Shown here in pieces: positions 1-5,502 of a DNA stretch of 12,546 nt. The DNA is taken from positions 1 through 12,546 of the forward strand of contig JAZKEM010000198.1 in the NCBI GenBank assembly GCA_040387055.1. The letters are read 5' to 3'. Position 1 is the first letter of the stretch. Every line of letters starts with the position of its first letter. The notes below the pieces were generated by a model that was not told the origin of the DNA, did not search any database, and saw only the letters and a program-made list of their open reading frames with translations. Made by a program: the position numbers and the translations under genes. The DNA is from Stenotrophobium sp040387055 (GTDB taxonomy: Bacteria; Pseudomonadota; Gammaproteobacteria; Nevskiales; Nevskiaceae).

Positions 1-1406
1 AATTCCTGCTGATAGCCGCTGGTCTTCACGTCTCGCTGTGCATGCAAAGTGCGAAGTCCCAGCTTGGCCAGCGGCGCTACCAATTGCGAGGTATCCACAT
101 CGTTGAAGCTGTTCTTGGTCTGGTAGGCACTGATCGACACCAGCGTGGCCCAGTCGAACTCATAGCGCGCGTCCAGCGTCGCTAAGGTGTAACCGTTGCT
201 GACCGGCGAAGCCCCAGGCGCATCCTCTCGCGAATACTCCTTGTTATCGTTGCTGATGAAATTCAGCTCATTGGAATTTCGCTGCCCCTTGATATACCAA
301 GCATTGAGCGTCAGCTCTTCTGTCGGCTGCCACAGGGCCATGATGCGCCCCGTGCGCGTATAACCTTCGTCTGCATCTTTTTTGTTGTACGACGGATTAA
401 TAATGTCGATCACGCCCGGCTTGTGTTGCCATGAACCGGCAAAGCGAAAGGCGATGGTCTCGCCGACGGGAATATTCAACACTGCGCCAAAGCTAGGTTC
501 GGTGCCGCCCTGATCGACGCTTACCCAATCGGCAGAAGCCACGCCTTTCCATTCACCCAGCTTGGGGATGTTGGGCACATAGCGAATCACACCGGACAGC
601 GAGGTCGCGCCAAACAGCGTGCCTTGCGGGCCCTTCATCACTTCCACCGTGCTCAGATCCCATGGATCAGGATCAGCAATGGTGTAGGAGCCGTAGGGAT
701 CGGTCAGCGCCACATCGGCATAAACGATGCCCACAGTTTGGTTGGTGCCCGTCTGCGGACCGACACCACGGATGCTGAGTTTCCTCTGCAGACCAGCAAT
801 TTCGTCTTGGGAATTGATGCCCGGCACCGACTGAATAAAGTCTTTCAGTTCGTGCGCACCCATCTCCTCCAACTTCTGACCCGTCAGTACCGAAATGGTC
901 GCAGGAATATCTCGCACCAGTTCCGGGCGCTTGGTTGCGGTGACTACGATTTCTTCGAGTTGCGTCGGCGGCTTGCGCAGCGCTTCTACCGGCTCAGGGC
1001 CATCTTTTTTAACTCGCACCGGAATGGTGCCGAGCTCAGCCACGCTCGCTTCTTTTGCACCTTCGGCTGAAGGCGTCGGCTGCGTATCGGCTTCGGTATT
1101 GACTGCGGTGTTATCCGCTGGCGGCGTGGGGCTTGCAGCCGCGCTGTCGCTTGCAGGTGCAGCTTCAGGCGTCGCTGCTGCTGATGCCGAAGGCGCAGTG
1201 GCCTCGACCGGAGCGGCTTCCTCAGGAGCTGCCAGCAAGGCATCGAGATCGTTGTTGAGCGCTGCATTGTCTGCTGGCGCTGGCGCGGCAGCGGGTGCAT
1301 CCGTTTGCGGCGCTGCGGCCGGCGTGGGTTCTGTCTGTGCCGAAGCAAGCGTTGCGGCCAATAAACAAGCCACACTCATAGACGTAATTACAATTTTCCC
1401 TAGCAC
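1..1406 (-). CDS. TonB-dependent outer-membrane receptor, N-terminal part (TBDR1, cut by window edge)
   Basis: About 468 codons are visible and the C-terminal barrel lies beyond the left edge. The start is a GTG at 1404-1406, preceded on the minus strand by AGGGGGA six bases upstream. A nearby ATG (1411-1413) is in another frame and gives a cysteine-rich nonsense peptide. Residues 1-23 form a signal peptide ending in ASA-Q. An Ala/Pro/Ser/Thr-rich linker of roughly 125 residues follows, carrying an island NDLDALLA and ending near PVRVKKD. The TonB-box/plug region begins with QLEEIVVTATKRPELVRDIPA and continues with DFIQSVPGI, RGVGP and EVMKGPQGTLFGATSLSG, all hallmarks of TonB-dependent receptors, followed by the first barrel strands. 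The family imports scarce nutrients across the outer membrane using TonB-ExbBD energy; the substrate cannot be told from sequence. It is a close paralogue of the receptor at 5503-8148, with 16 differences over 141 aligned plug-region residues. Confidence 0.93.
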   Translation of the reverse strand, partial: MLGKIVITSMSVACLLAATLASAQTEPTPAAAPQTDAPAAAPAPADNAALNNDLDALLAAPEEAAPVEATAPSASAAATPEAAPASDSAAASPTPPADNTAVNTEADTQPTPSAEGAKEASVAELGTIPVRVKKDGPEPVEALRKPPTQLEEIVVTATKRPELVRDIPATISVLTGQKLEEMGAHELKDFIQSVPGINSQDEIAGLQRKLSIRGVGPQTGTNQTVGIVYADVALTDPYGSYTIADPDPWDLSTVEVMKGPQGTLFGATSLSGVIRYVPNIPKLGEWKGVASADWVSVDQGGTEPSFGAVLNIPVGETIAFRFAGSWQHKPGVIDIINPSYNKKDADEGYTRTGRIMALWQPTEELTLNAWYIKGQRNSNELNFISNDNKEYSREDAPGASPVSNGYTLATLDARYEFDWATLVSISAYQTKNSFNDVDTSQLVAPLAKLGLRTLHAQRDVKTSGYQQE

Positions 1407-1536
1407 CGCGCATCCCCCTGATGTCGTGACCCCGGCATTACGTGTAACCCGGAGTAGCGTACTTACTGCGAGGTTTGAATGTATCTACCAGAGCGGGACG
1501 CGACTATCCAAGGAAACACCGAAAAGCCGAGGTCTG
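1407..1536 (-). promoter_or_regulatory. Leader and upstream region of TBDR1, conserved with TBDR2
   Basis: This stretch aligns with 8149-8264 upstream of the other receptor almost base for base, with one small indel near 1438-1442. Similarity fades near 1536. It contains the Shine-Dalgarno sequence next to the GTG start and a leader of about 70-75 bases. The conserved part includes the segment around CACTGCGAG/TTACTGCGAG and TTTGAATGTATCTACC, as read on the plus strand. Conservation in non-coding DNA means either a recent duplication that included the control region or shared regulation. From 1537 to 1688, between this leader and the end of intI, I see no gene; it holds a small hairpin (GTCTG/CAGAC, about 1535-1550) and a 12-bp palindrome at 1652-1663. 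Confidence 0.7.
1482..1511 (-). promoter_or_regulatory. Candidate sigma-70 promoter of TBDR1
   Basis: On the minus strand this reads TTGGAT (1506-1511), 18 bases, then TAGATA (1482-1487). The same two hexamers at the same spacing occur upstream of TBDR2 (8219-8248), while the 18-base spacer between them has diverged. Conservation of the hexamers and spacing but not of the spacer is what a promoter would show. The -10 would lie about 76 bases before the start codon. The match to the sigma-70 consensus is moderate and no start site is known. Confidence 0.5.
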
Positions 1537-1651
1537 TTTTTCCAGACTCAGTTGATGATCTTCCGCTGACGATGCGGCGAAAATTTTCACCGGCCGTCCG
1601 CACGATCTGGGCGTGTGATGCATTTTTGTGACCCGCTCAATCTGCGATTAA

Positions 1652-1663
1652 GTCGAGCTCGAC
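1652..1663. repeat. 12-bp perfect palindrome downstream of intI
   Basis: GTCGAGCTCGAC is a perfect 12-base palindrome lying 25 bases beyond the intI stop codon, between the integron and the TBDR1 leader. It is too short and lacks a T-run, so it is not a convincing intrinsic terminator. It could be a protein-binding site or chance. Confidence 0.3.
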
Positions 1664-1688
1664 CCCATTAGCGAAGCCGCGCTGGGCC

Positions 1689-2675
1689 TCAAACCACCGT
1701 ATCCAGCGGACTGACCACCCCTCGTCCGCCGCGGTTCAGCACATGGGTATAGATCATGGTGGTGCTGACATCGGCGTGCCCTAGCAACTCCTGCACGGTG
1801 CGAATGTCATAACCCGCTTCCAGCAGATGCGTTGCAAAAGAATGCCGCAACACATGTGGCGATACCGGACGAACAATTTGTGCAGCAATAGCCGCCGTGC
1901 GCAGACTCCGCTGCACCACCGATTCGTCCAAATGATGACGGCGCACCTGCTGATTGCGCGGGTCCACAGAAAAACTCTTGGCCACAAAAACGTACTGCCA
2001 GCCCCACTCCCGCGCGGCGTTGGGATATTTCTCGCTCAAGGCATGCGGTAACCAGACGTCGGCACGCCCTAACGCAACATCTGCATCAAACAAAGCGCGA
2101 CGTGCCGCGAGATGTTCTTTAAGCGCAGTGACCAGCACAGCTGGCAGCACCGTCACACGATCCTTACCGCCCTTGCCATCACGCACCAGCACCTCGCGAC
2201 GCTGCAAATCCAGATCTTTGACACGTAAGCGAATAGCTTCCATTAAGCGCATACCCGTACCGTAAAGCAGGCGCGCCACCAGCGCTGGCGTCCCTGACAT
2301 ACGCGCCAGCACCGCATCAACCTCTTGCCGCGATAGCACCGTGGGCAACCGCTGGGGCTTCTTGGCTCGGGTCACCCCTTCCAGCCAAGCCAGTTCCACA
2401 TTCAAGACTTCTTTATACAAAAACAGAATCGCCGCCAAAGCCTGATTCTGAGTACTAGCAGCAACGTTTCGCTGAACCGCCAAATGCGTGAGAAACGCCT
2501 CCACCTCTGGCGCACCCATTTGCCTTGGATGACGCTTGTCATTAAAAATGACGAAACGTCTAATCCAGTCCACATAAGATGTTTCGGTGCGAATGCTGTA
2601 ATGCTTAACCCGTATGCGCTGCCGCACTTGATCCAGCAAACGAGGTGCTTGAGAAGATGCAGGATTATCAGACAT
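1689..2675 (-). CDS. intI: Integron integrase (site-specific tyrosine recombinase)
   Basis: The 328-aa product recombines attI and attC sites, inserting and excising gene cassettes. I start it at the ATG of MSDNPASS because AAGGGAGG lies six to seven bases upstream; a TTG 17 codons earlier (2726) extends the frame but has no comparable ribosome site. An N-terminal core-binding domain covers about residues 10-95. The catalytic set is complete: R143 (YGTGMRLMEAIRL), K168 (RDGKGGKDR), H274 and R277 (SPHVLRHSF), H300 (ELLGH) and nucleophile Y309 (STTMIYTHVL). All match IntI1 positions with a constant offset of three. Residues about 195-232 (ALGRADVWLPHALSEKYP...WGWQYVF) are the extra segment that separates IntI from XerC/D. 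The C-terminus GGRGVVSPLD is also typical. It is transcribed away from the cassettes. No LexA box was found in front of it. Confidence 0.95.
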   Translation of the reverse strand: MSDNPASSQAPRLLDQVRQRIRVKHYSIRTETSYVDWIRRFVIFNDKRHPRQMGAPEVEAFLTHLAVQRNVAASTQNQALAAILFLYKEVLNVELAWLEGVTRAKKPQRLPTVLSRQEVDAVLARMSGTPALVARLLYGTGMRLMEAIRLRVKDLDLQRREVLVRDGKGGKDRVTVLPAVLVTALKEHLAARRALFDADVALGRADVWLPHALSEKYPNAAREWGWQYVFVAKSFSVDPRNQQVRRHHLDESVVQRSLRTAAIAAQIVRPVSPHVLRHSFATHLLEAGYDIRTVQELLGHADVSTTMIYTHVLNRGGRGVVSPLDTVV

Positions 2676-2726
2676 TGCTAACGCCTCCCTTGACGCTAGC
2701 TTCTTATCATTCAATTGCTTGCTCAA

Positions 2727-2796
2727 TCTGTGCGCGGTTTATCAGACTGCCAGCCAGATTATCAGGCAGCCTTTTATTATCTAATTGTAGTTGGAC
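2727..2796. other. Candidate attI recombination site
   Basis: The insertion core is GTTGGAC (2790-2796), which fits GTTRRRY and directly precedes the first cassette. Four bases before it is ATCTAAT (2779-2785), close to an inverted RYYYAAC, so the two can form the L and R simple-site pair. Farther towards intI, TTATCAG occurs twice in direct orientation (2739-2745 and 2759-2765), 20 bases apart, recalling the DR1/DR2 integrase sites of attI1. The inner edge is approximate. A cassette promoter Pc should lie here or inside intI, but I could not find one with good hexamers. Confidence 0.7.
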
Positions 2797-2805
2797 GAGT
2801 AAAAG

Positions 2806-3318
2806 ATGAGCGAGCGCATCGTCATCAAAGCATTGAAGCCGGATACGACAGAGATTGTCATTGCGCCGTCTAGAAATCATGCGACTGCAAGTTGGTCGCT
2901 GATCTGCTCTGCGTTCGCACTCTATGCGTTGTATGACAATGTTGAGCAGTCGCATCACAATCTAGATAAACCGCCAGTCGCGGTTGTTGTAGTGCTCTTG
3001 TGCCTCGTCGTCGCTTTCGTTCTTTTCGGCATTCTGAATGCTTCCTGGATCTGGTTTGGGGGCTGGAGCGTGAAACTCAGCGCGGCGCATATATCGGTTC
3101 ACGCGAGGCTGCTCGGAATCACCTGGAAGTACACATATGAACCGGCCGCACTTACAAATCTTCAAATCAAGGAATTTCAGCGGCGCGGTCATATCGTTGC
3201 GCGGCGGGTAGTCGCATGGAACGAGTCCAAGCTCATTTACCTGAGCCCCATCCTGAGCGAAGAGGATTGTTTCGAGTTTTTGCAGCGATTTAAAGCACTG
3301 AAGGTTGCGCCTCTATGA
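2806..3318 (+). CDS. Cassette 1: predicted two-TM membrane protein with possible PH-like domain
   Basis: The 170-aa product is not a family I can name. Two hydrophobic segments lie at about residues 30-46 (SLICSAFALYALY) and 58-80 (PVAVVVVLLCLVVAFVLFGI). They are followed by a soluble C-terminal part of about 85 residues (WSVKLSAAHISVHARLLGITWKYTYEPAALTNLQI...) with alternating beta strands and a final helix (SEEDCFEFLQRFKAL). That arrangement resembles small bacterial membrane proteins with a PH-like (bPH) domain; this is inference from pattern, not a confirmed match. The ATG is ten bases after the attI core and has only a weak GACGAG-type ribosome site. The stop is five bases before the attC, as usual for cassette genes. 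Expression probably depends on a promoter near attI. Confidence 0.85.
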   Translation: MSERIVIKALKPDTTEIVIAPSRNHATASWSLICSAFALYALYDNVEQSHHNLDKPPVAVVVVLLCLVVAFVLFGILNASWIWFGGWSVKLSAAHISVHARLLGITWKYTYEPAALTNLQIKEFQRRGHIVARRVVAWNESKLIYLSPILSEEDCFEFLQRFKALKVAPL

Positions 3319-3323
3319 GAGCC

Positions 3324-3386
3324 GTCCAACAAAGCGCTCAACTCGGACGGCCGCTTCGCGGCCGCCGGTTAGCTTAGGCGTTAGGC
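3324..3386 (+). repeat. attC site of cassette 1
   Basis: The site is 63 bp long, bounded by R'' GTCCAAC (3324-3330) and R' GTTAGGC (3380-3386). The inner arms fold into a hairpin with GGCCGC/GCGGCC paired around TTC, and L'/L''-like blocks (CTCAACTCGG and CCGGTTAGCTTAGGC) flank it. R'' is the exact reverse complement of GTTGGAC at the start of the same cassette. That is expected because the circular cassette's R' is formed from its own first bases, and it confirms the cassette limits. Confidence 0.93.
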
Positions 3387-3391
3387 GCCCC

Positions 3392-3844
3392 ATGCGCACA
3401 CCAGACCAGATCGCTGCTAGCTTTCGGCTCCTCGACCTACACGACGACACTGTGGGCTCTATTCTCGTTCGCCCGTATTCTGGGCACGCGTCGGCCTGCA
3501 TCGAGGTTACGCTCTGCAGACATTGGGAGAACAAGCAGCGCCTCTTGCGCTTCATCGGTTGCGAGAATGTTGGGCTGGAGGTCGATACCCACGTGCTAAG
3601 GCGCAACGCCGCAAGCAATACATCGCATGTAAGCGCATCAACATCACTTGCCGCTATCCGGCGTGTCATGCGCCGACATAAACCGGCATGGAACGTCACG
3701 TACGAGCGCAGCATTGACCCACTTCCCGGCAAGCTTGCGTCAGCTAATGCATTAGTCCTGTTTGAGGTCGGTCTATTTGGCGGGACTCTCCAAGTTGTTG
3801 CCCGCTCGTATCAGATACGCAGAACAACAGAGAGGTCCTCTTGA
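3392..3844 (+). CDS. Cassette 2: unrecognised 150-aa protein
   Basis: I start this at the ATG at 3392, five bases after the attC core site. The frame stays open upstream, but the upstream codons are attC DNA and cannot belong to the cassette's gene. There is no Shine-Dalgarno sequence, which is common for integron cassette genes. The product starts MRTPDQIAASFRLLDLHDDT and seems to alternate short beta strands: SILVRPYSG, CIEVTLCRHW, RLLRFIGCENVGLEVD, then later ALVLFEVGLFGGTLQVVARSYQI. There is no signal peptide or membrane segment, so it is probably cytoplasmic. The pattern LHDD...RLLRFxGCxxVxLxVD recalls small alpha/beta proteins seen as cassette and immunity-like hypotheticals, but I cannot assign a family. 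The stop lies ten bases before its attC. Confidence 0.8.
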   Translation: MRTPDQIAASFRLLDLHDDTVGSILVRPYSGHASACIEVTLCRHWENKQRLLRFIGCENVGLEVDTHVLRRNAASNTSHVSASTSLAAIRRVMRRHKPAWNVTYERSIDPLPGKLASANALVLFEVGLFGGTLQVVARSYQIRRTTERSS

Positions 3845-3854
3845 ATCACCATGC

Positions 3855-3923
3855 ACCTAACAACAGGTTGCAGTGGGACGTCCTCGCCTTCGGCGAGGCC
3901 GCCCCTGAACATGGGCGTTAGAT
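3855..3923 (+). repeat. attC site of cassette 2
   Basis: The site is 69 bp long, from R'' ACCTAAC (3855-3861) to R' GTTAGAT (3917-3923). The central hairpin pairs CCTCGCC with GGCGAGG around TTC, and outer arms (CAGTGGGACG and CCGCCCCTG) pair imperfectly. R'' is complementary to GTTAGGC, the opening core of this cassette, at six of seven positions. The layout matches the short attC type common in Pseudomonas and Xanthomonas integrons. Confidence 0.93.
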
Positions 3924-3960
3924 TTCCGATAAAAGATTAAGAGGAGCTGAAACAGAATTT

Positions 3961-4461
3961 ATGGGCGAAATCCTTTGGAGTGAGTTGACATCCGGGCTGC
4001 CTGATCAAAACGAGCTAGCTCATGTACTCGTTCGGTTGCTGGCCGCTGTACTGCTGGGTGCTGCTGTTGGTTGGCAGCGCGAGCGTGCTGGTAAGGCCGC
4101 AGGGTTGCGAACGCATATTCTTGTCGCATTGGGCACAACACTCTTCGTACTTGCGGCATCGGGAAGCGGGATGTCGCCCGATGGTGTATCGCGGGTCATT
4201 CAGGGAATTGCTAGCGGCATCGGGTTCATTGGAGCTGGCGCCATTCTGAAGTTAAGCGCGTCGCGAGAAATCCAAGGGCTTACCACGGCGGCGGGCATTT
4301 GGATGACAGCTGCCATCGGTGTCGCCGTTGGTTTGGGCGGCTTAGGTCTTGCGCTGCTGGGCACGATTTTGACCTGGGCTATCCTGGCTTCAATTGGATT
4401 ATGGGAAAAGAGGCTTGAAAGCGGGCTTACCGAAACGCCTCCAGAAGAAAAGCAGAATTAA
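3961..4461 (+). CDS. Cassette 3: MgtC/SapB-family membrane protein
   Basis: The 166-aa inner-membrane protein carries the MgtC/SapB signature. AAVLLGAAVGWQRERAGKAAGLRTHILVALG spans about residues 28-58, followed by RVIQGIASGIGFIGAGAI (78-95) and IQGLTTAAGIWMTAAIGVAVG (104-124). There are four predicted hydrophobic segments (about 22-38, 52-68, 82-98 and 112-148) and a short acidic cytoplasmic tail. The length fits the compact form that lacks the C-terminal ACT-like domain of Salmonella MgtC. Members are linked to growth in low magnesium and to intracellular survival, partly through effects on the F1Fo ATPase; its role here is unknown. AGAGGAG lies 14 bases before the ATG, rather far, and the gene has a 5' leader of 37 bases, longer than in the other two cassettes, so it may have its own translation or transcription signals. 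The gene is intact. Confidence 0.93.
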   Translation: MGEILWSELTSGLPDQNELAHVLVRLLAAVLLGAAVGWQRERAGKAAGLRTHILVALGTTLFVLAASGSGMSPDGVSRVIQGIASGIGFIGAGAILKLSASREIQGLTTAAGIWMTAAIGVAVGLGGLGLALLGTILTWAILASIGLWEKRLESGLTETPPEEKQN

Positions 4462-4480
4462 CAAGCTTGGTCGCGTGAGC

Positions 4481-4540
4481 GCCTAACAATCCATCCAAAC
4501 CGAACCCGCTTCGCGGGGCGGCTGAATTCAGGCGTTAAGG
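4481..4540 (+). repeat. attC site of cassette 3 (last in array)
   Basis: The site is 60 bp long, from R'' GCCTAAC (4481-4487) to GTTAAGG (4534-4540). The centre pairs CCCGC with GCGGG around TTC, and CCG/CGG extends it. The final core departs from GTTRRRY at its last base, which fits its position at the outer end of the array, where the terminal six bases come from whatever DNA lay next to the integron. Confidence 0.88.
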
Positions 4541-4554
4541 GACTCGAATGAACG

Positions 4555-4580
4555 CTGGCTTTAGCGTTGCGTGAAGCCAG
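4555..4580 (-). other. Stem-loop between last attC and hydrolase stop
   Basis: CTGGCTT (4555-4561) and AAGCCAG (4574-4580) form a perfect 7-bp stem with a 12-base loop, lying 41 bases beyond the hydrolase stop codon. It could help end the receptor-hydrolase transcript before it runs antisense into the cassettes. There is no T-run on either side, so an intrinsic terminator is not supported. The remainder of 4541-4621 holds no gene. Confidence 0.3.
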
Positions 4581-4621
4581 ACTCACTTGCCACAGCAACG
4601 TGGCAACGCGAGCTGCTCTCT

Positions 4622-5500
4622 CTAGCGAGAAGCCACGTCGCGCAGGAATGCTGCGATATGGTCGGTCACACTTTCTGCATGTTTCGCAGCACTAACCAAC
4701 GTACTGTGATTGGCATCGGCCATGACAACCTGCTTACTCAAAGGCGCAGGCGCGTCGATCATTAATTTATCGTGAAGCTTTCGCACCGTTAATACTTCTG
4801 CGGGTGGCATGTTCTTGCGCTGGATGCCTGCAATAACAGCCAGTGTCGGATGCGTGAGTTTTTCAGAGAGCTGCGCCACTTCAACTTGAATGCCGGGAAT
4901 CGCAAACAACTCTTCACGCACGTTGGGAACAAACGTCGGCGCGCTCATCTGTTTGATAAAACCTTGGAAGCGTTCACGCTCCATCTTCTTGCCACTCAGA
5001 TGCCAATAGAGCGTTGCCACGCCTGAGCGAGCAGTCCAGTGGATGAGATTGAGAATTCGCAGGGCTCGCTTGAATTCTGATTCTTTAAAAACAAGTTTTG
5101 TTGGTGTCGCATCAAGCAACACCACAGCTGCGACTTGATCCGGATACGTCGCAGCGTAGTGCCGCGCATAGAGTCCGCCCAGCGAATAGCCGACGAGCAC
5201 GAAGGGTTTCTTGATGCCTAACTTTTCAACCAGCAAGGATAAGCGCTGCGTGTTTGCGGCCGCGCCACGGCCAAGATCATCTCGCAAACTCGTGCCAGAA
5301 CCTGCACGGTCATAATCGAACACGCGCGTATGCGCTGCGAGTAGTGGCTCAAGCAAGCTCCAGTCATTGGTGCTTCCGCCACCACCATGTTCCATCAACA
5401 GATCAGGCAAATCTCCAGCGACTCCACGAGTGCGGTAGTGCAGCACGGTAGATCCAATATCGACCGTGGCTTCGTGAAGTGAGCTGGCAGCCATATCCAT
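4622..5500 (-). CDS. Alpha/beta-hydrolase coupled to TBDR2
   Basis: The 292-aa product has the alpha/beta-hydrolase fold. An oxyanion-region motif HGGGGS (38-43) follows the first strands, and FDYDRAGSGTS (61-71) is the usual strand-4 signature. The nucleophile elbow GYSLGG puts the catalytic serine at 106. LLDATP (D130) marks the next strand, and the catalytic histidine is probably H265 (ADANHSTLV); the acid is less clear. There is no signal peptide, so it acts in the cytoplasm. The ATG lies two bases after the receptor's TAA, with no strong ribosome site, so translation is probably coupled to the receptor gene. The order receptor then hydrolase suggests the enzyme cleaves an ester or similar bond in what the receptor imports. 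The exact substrate and enzyme class cannot be read from the sequence. Confidence 0.9.
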   Translation of the reverse strand: MDMAASSLHEATVDIGSTVLHYRTRGVAGDLPDLLMEHGGGGSTNDWSLLEPLLAAHTRVFDYDRAGSGTSLRDDLGRGAAANTQRLSLLVEKLGIKKPFVLVGYSLGGLYARHYAATYPDQVAAVVLLDATPTKLVFKESEFKRALRILNLIHWTARSGVATLYWHLSGKKMERERFQGFIKQMSAPTFVPNVREELFAIPGIQVEVAQLSEKLTHPTLAVIAGIQRKNMPPAEVLTVRKLHDKLMIDAPAPLSKQVVMADANHSTLVSAAKHAESVTDHIAAFLRDVASR

Positions 5501-5502
5501 CT

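Larger units (their letters stand above)
1689..4540. mobile_element. Chromosomal integron: intI, attI and three gene cassettes
   Basis: The element has the standard integron layout: the integrase gene on the minus strand, an attI recombination site in front of it, and cassettes reading away on the plus strand, each a single gene followed by a short attC. Using the G^TT cut within the core sites, the cassettes run 2791-3380, 3381-3917 and 3918-4534. The integrase looks complete and all three attC sites have recognisable core sites and hairpins, so the system may be functional. It sits between the hydrolase gene of one receptor unit and the promoter of its paralogue, neither of which is broken by it. 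No transposase or IS borders it, consistent with a sedentary chromosomal integron rather than a mobile clinical one. The outer boundaries are not defined by the sequence. Confidence 0.9.

Noticed and set aside
1222..1413. Minus-strand ATG-initiated frame (MRGARENC...) at the TBDR1 start, and its counterpart ending at 8203
   Set aside because: It is out of frame with the signal peptide and plug. The GTG a few bases downstream gives the receptor and has the better-placed ribosome site.
895..1569. Long plus-strand frame opposite the TBDR1 N-terminus, and similar frames opposite TBDR2 and rpoD
   Set aside because: These are antisense reflections of Ala/Pro/Ser-rich or biased coding sequence. The minus-strand proteins have clear family motifs.
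2676..2726. 17-codon N-terminal extension of intI from a TTG at 2726
   Set aside because: The ATG at 2675 has a strong AAGGGAGG at good spacing, and the extension would run into the attI region. IntI proteins are usually near 320-340 aa, so length alone does not decide.
2676..2790. LexA (SOS) box or clear Pc promoter near intI
   Set aside because: No CTGT-N8-ACAG match was found. CTG...CAG pairs here have wrong spacing, and hexamer pairs such as TTGCTT-N17-TTTATC are too weak to call.
3305..3391. Upstream extension of the cassette 2 frame through the attC of cassette 1
   Set aside because: It would translate recombination-site DNA belonging to the previous cassette. The ATG at 3392 is the first start inside the cassette.
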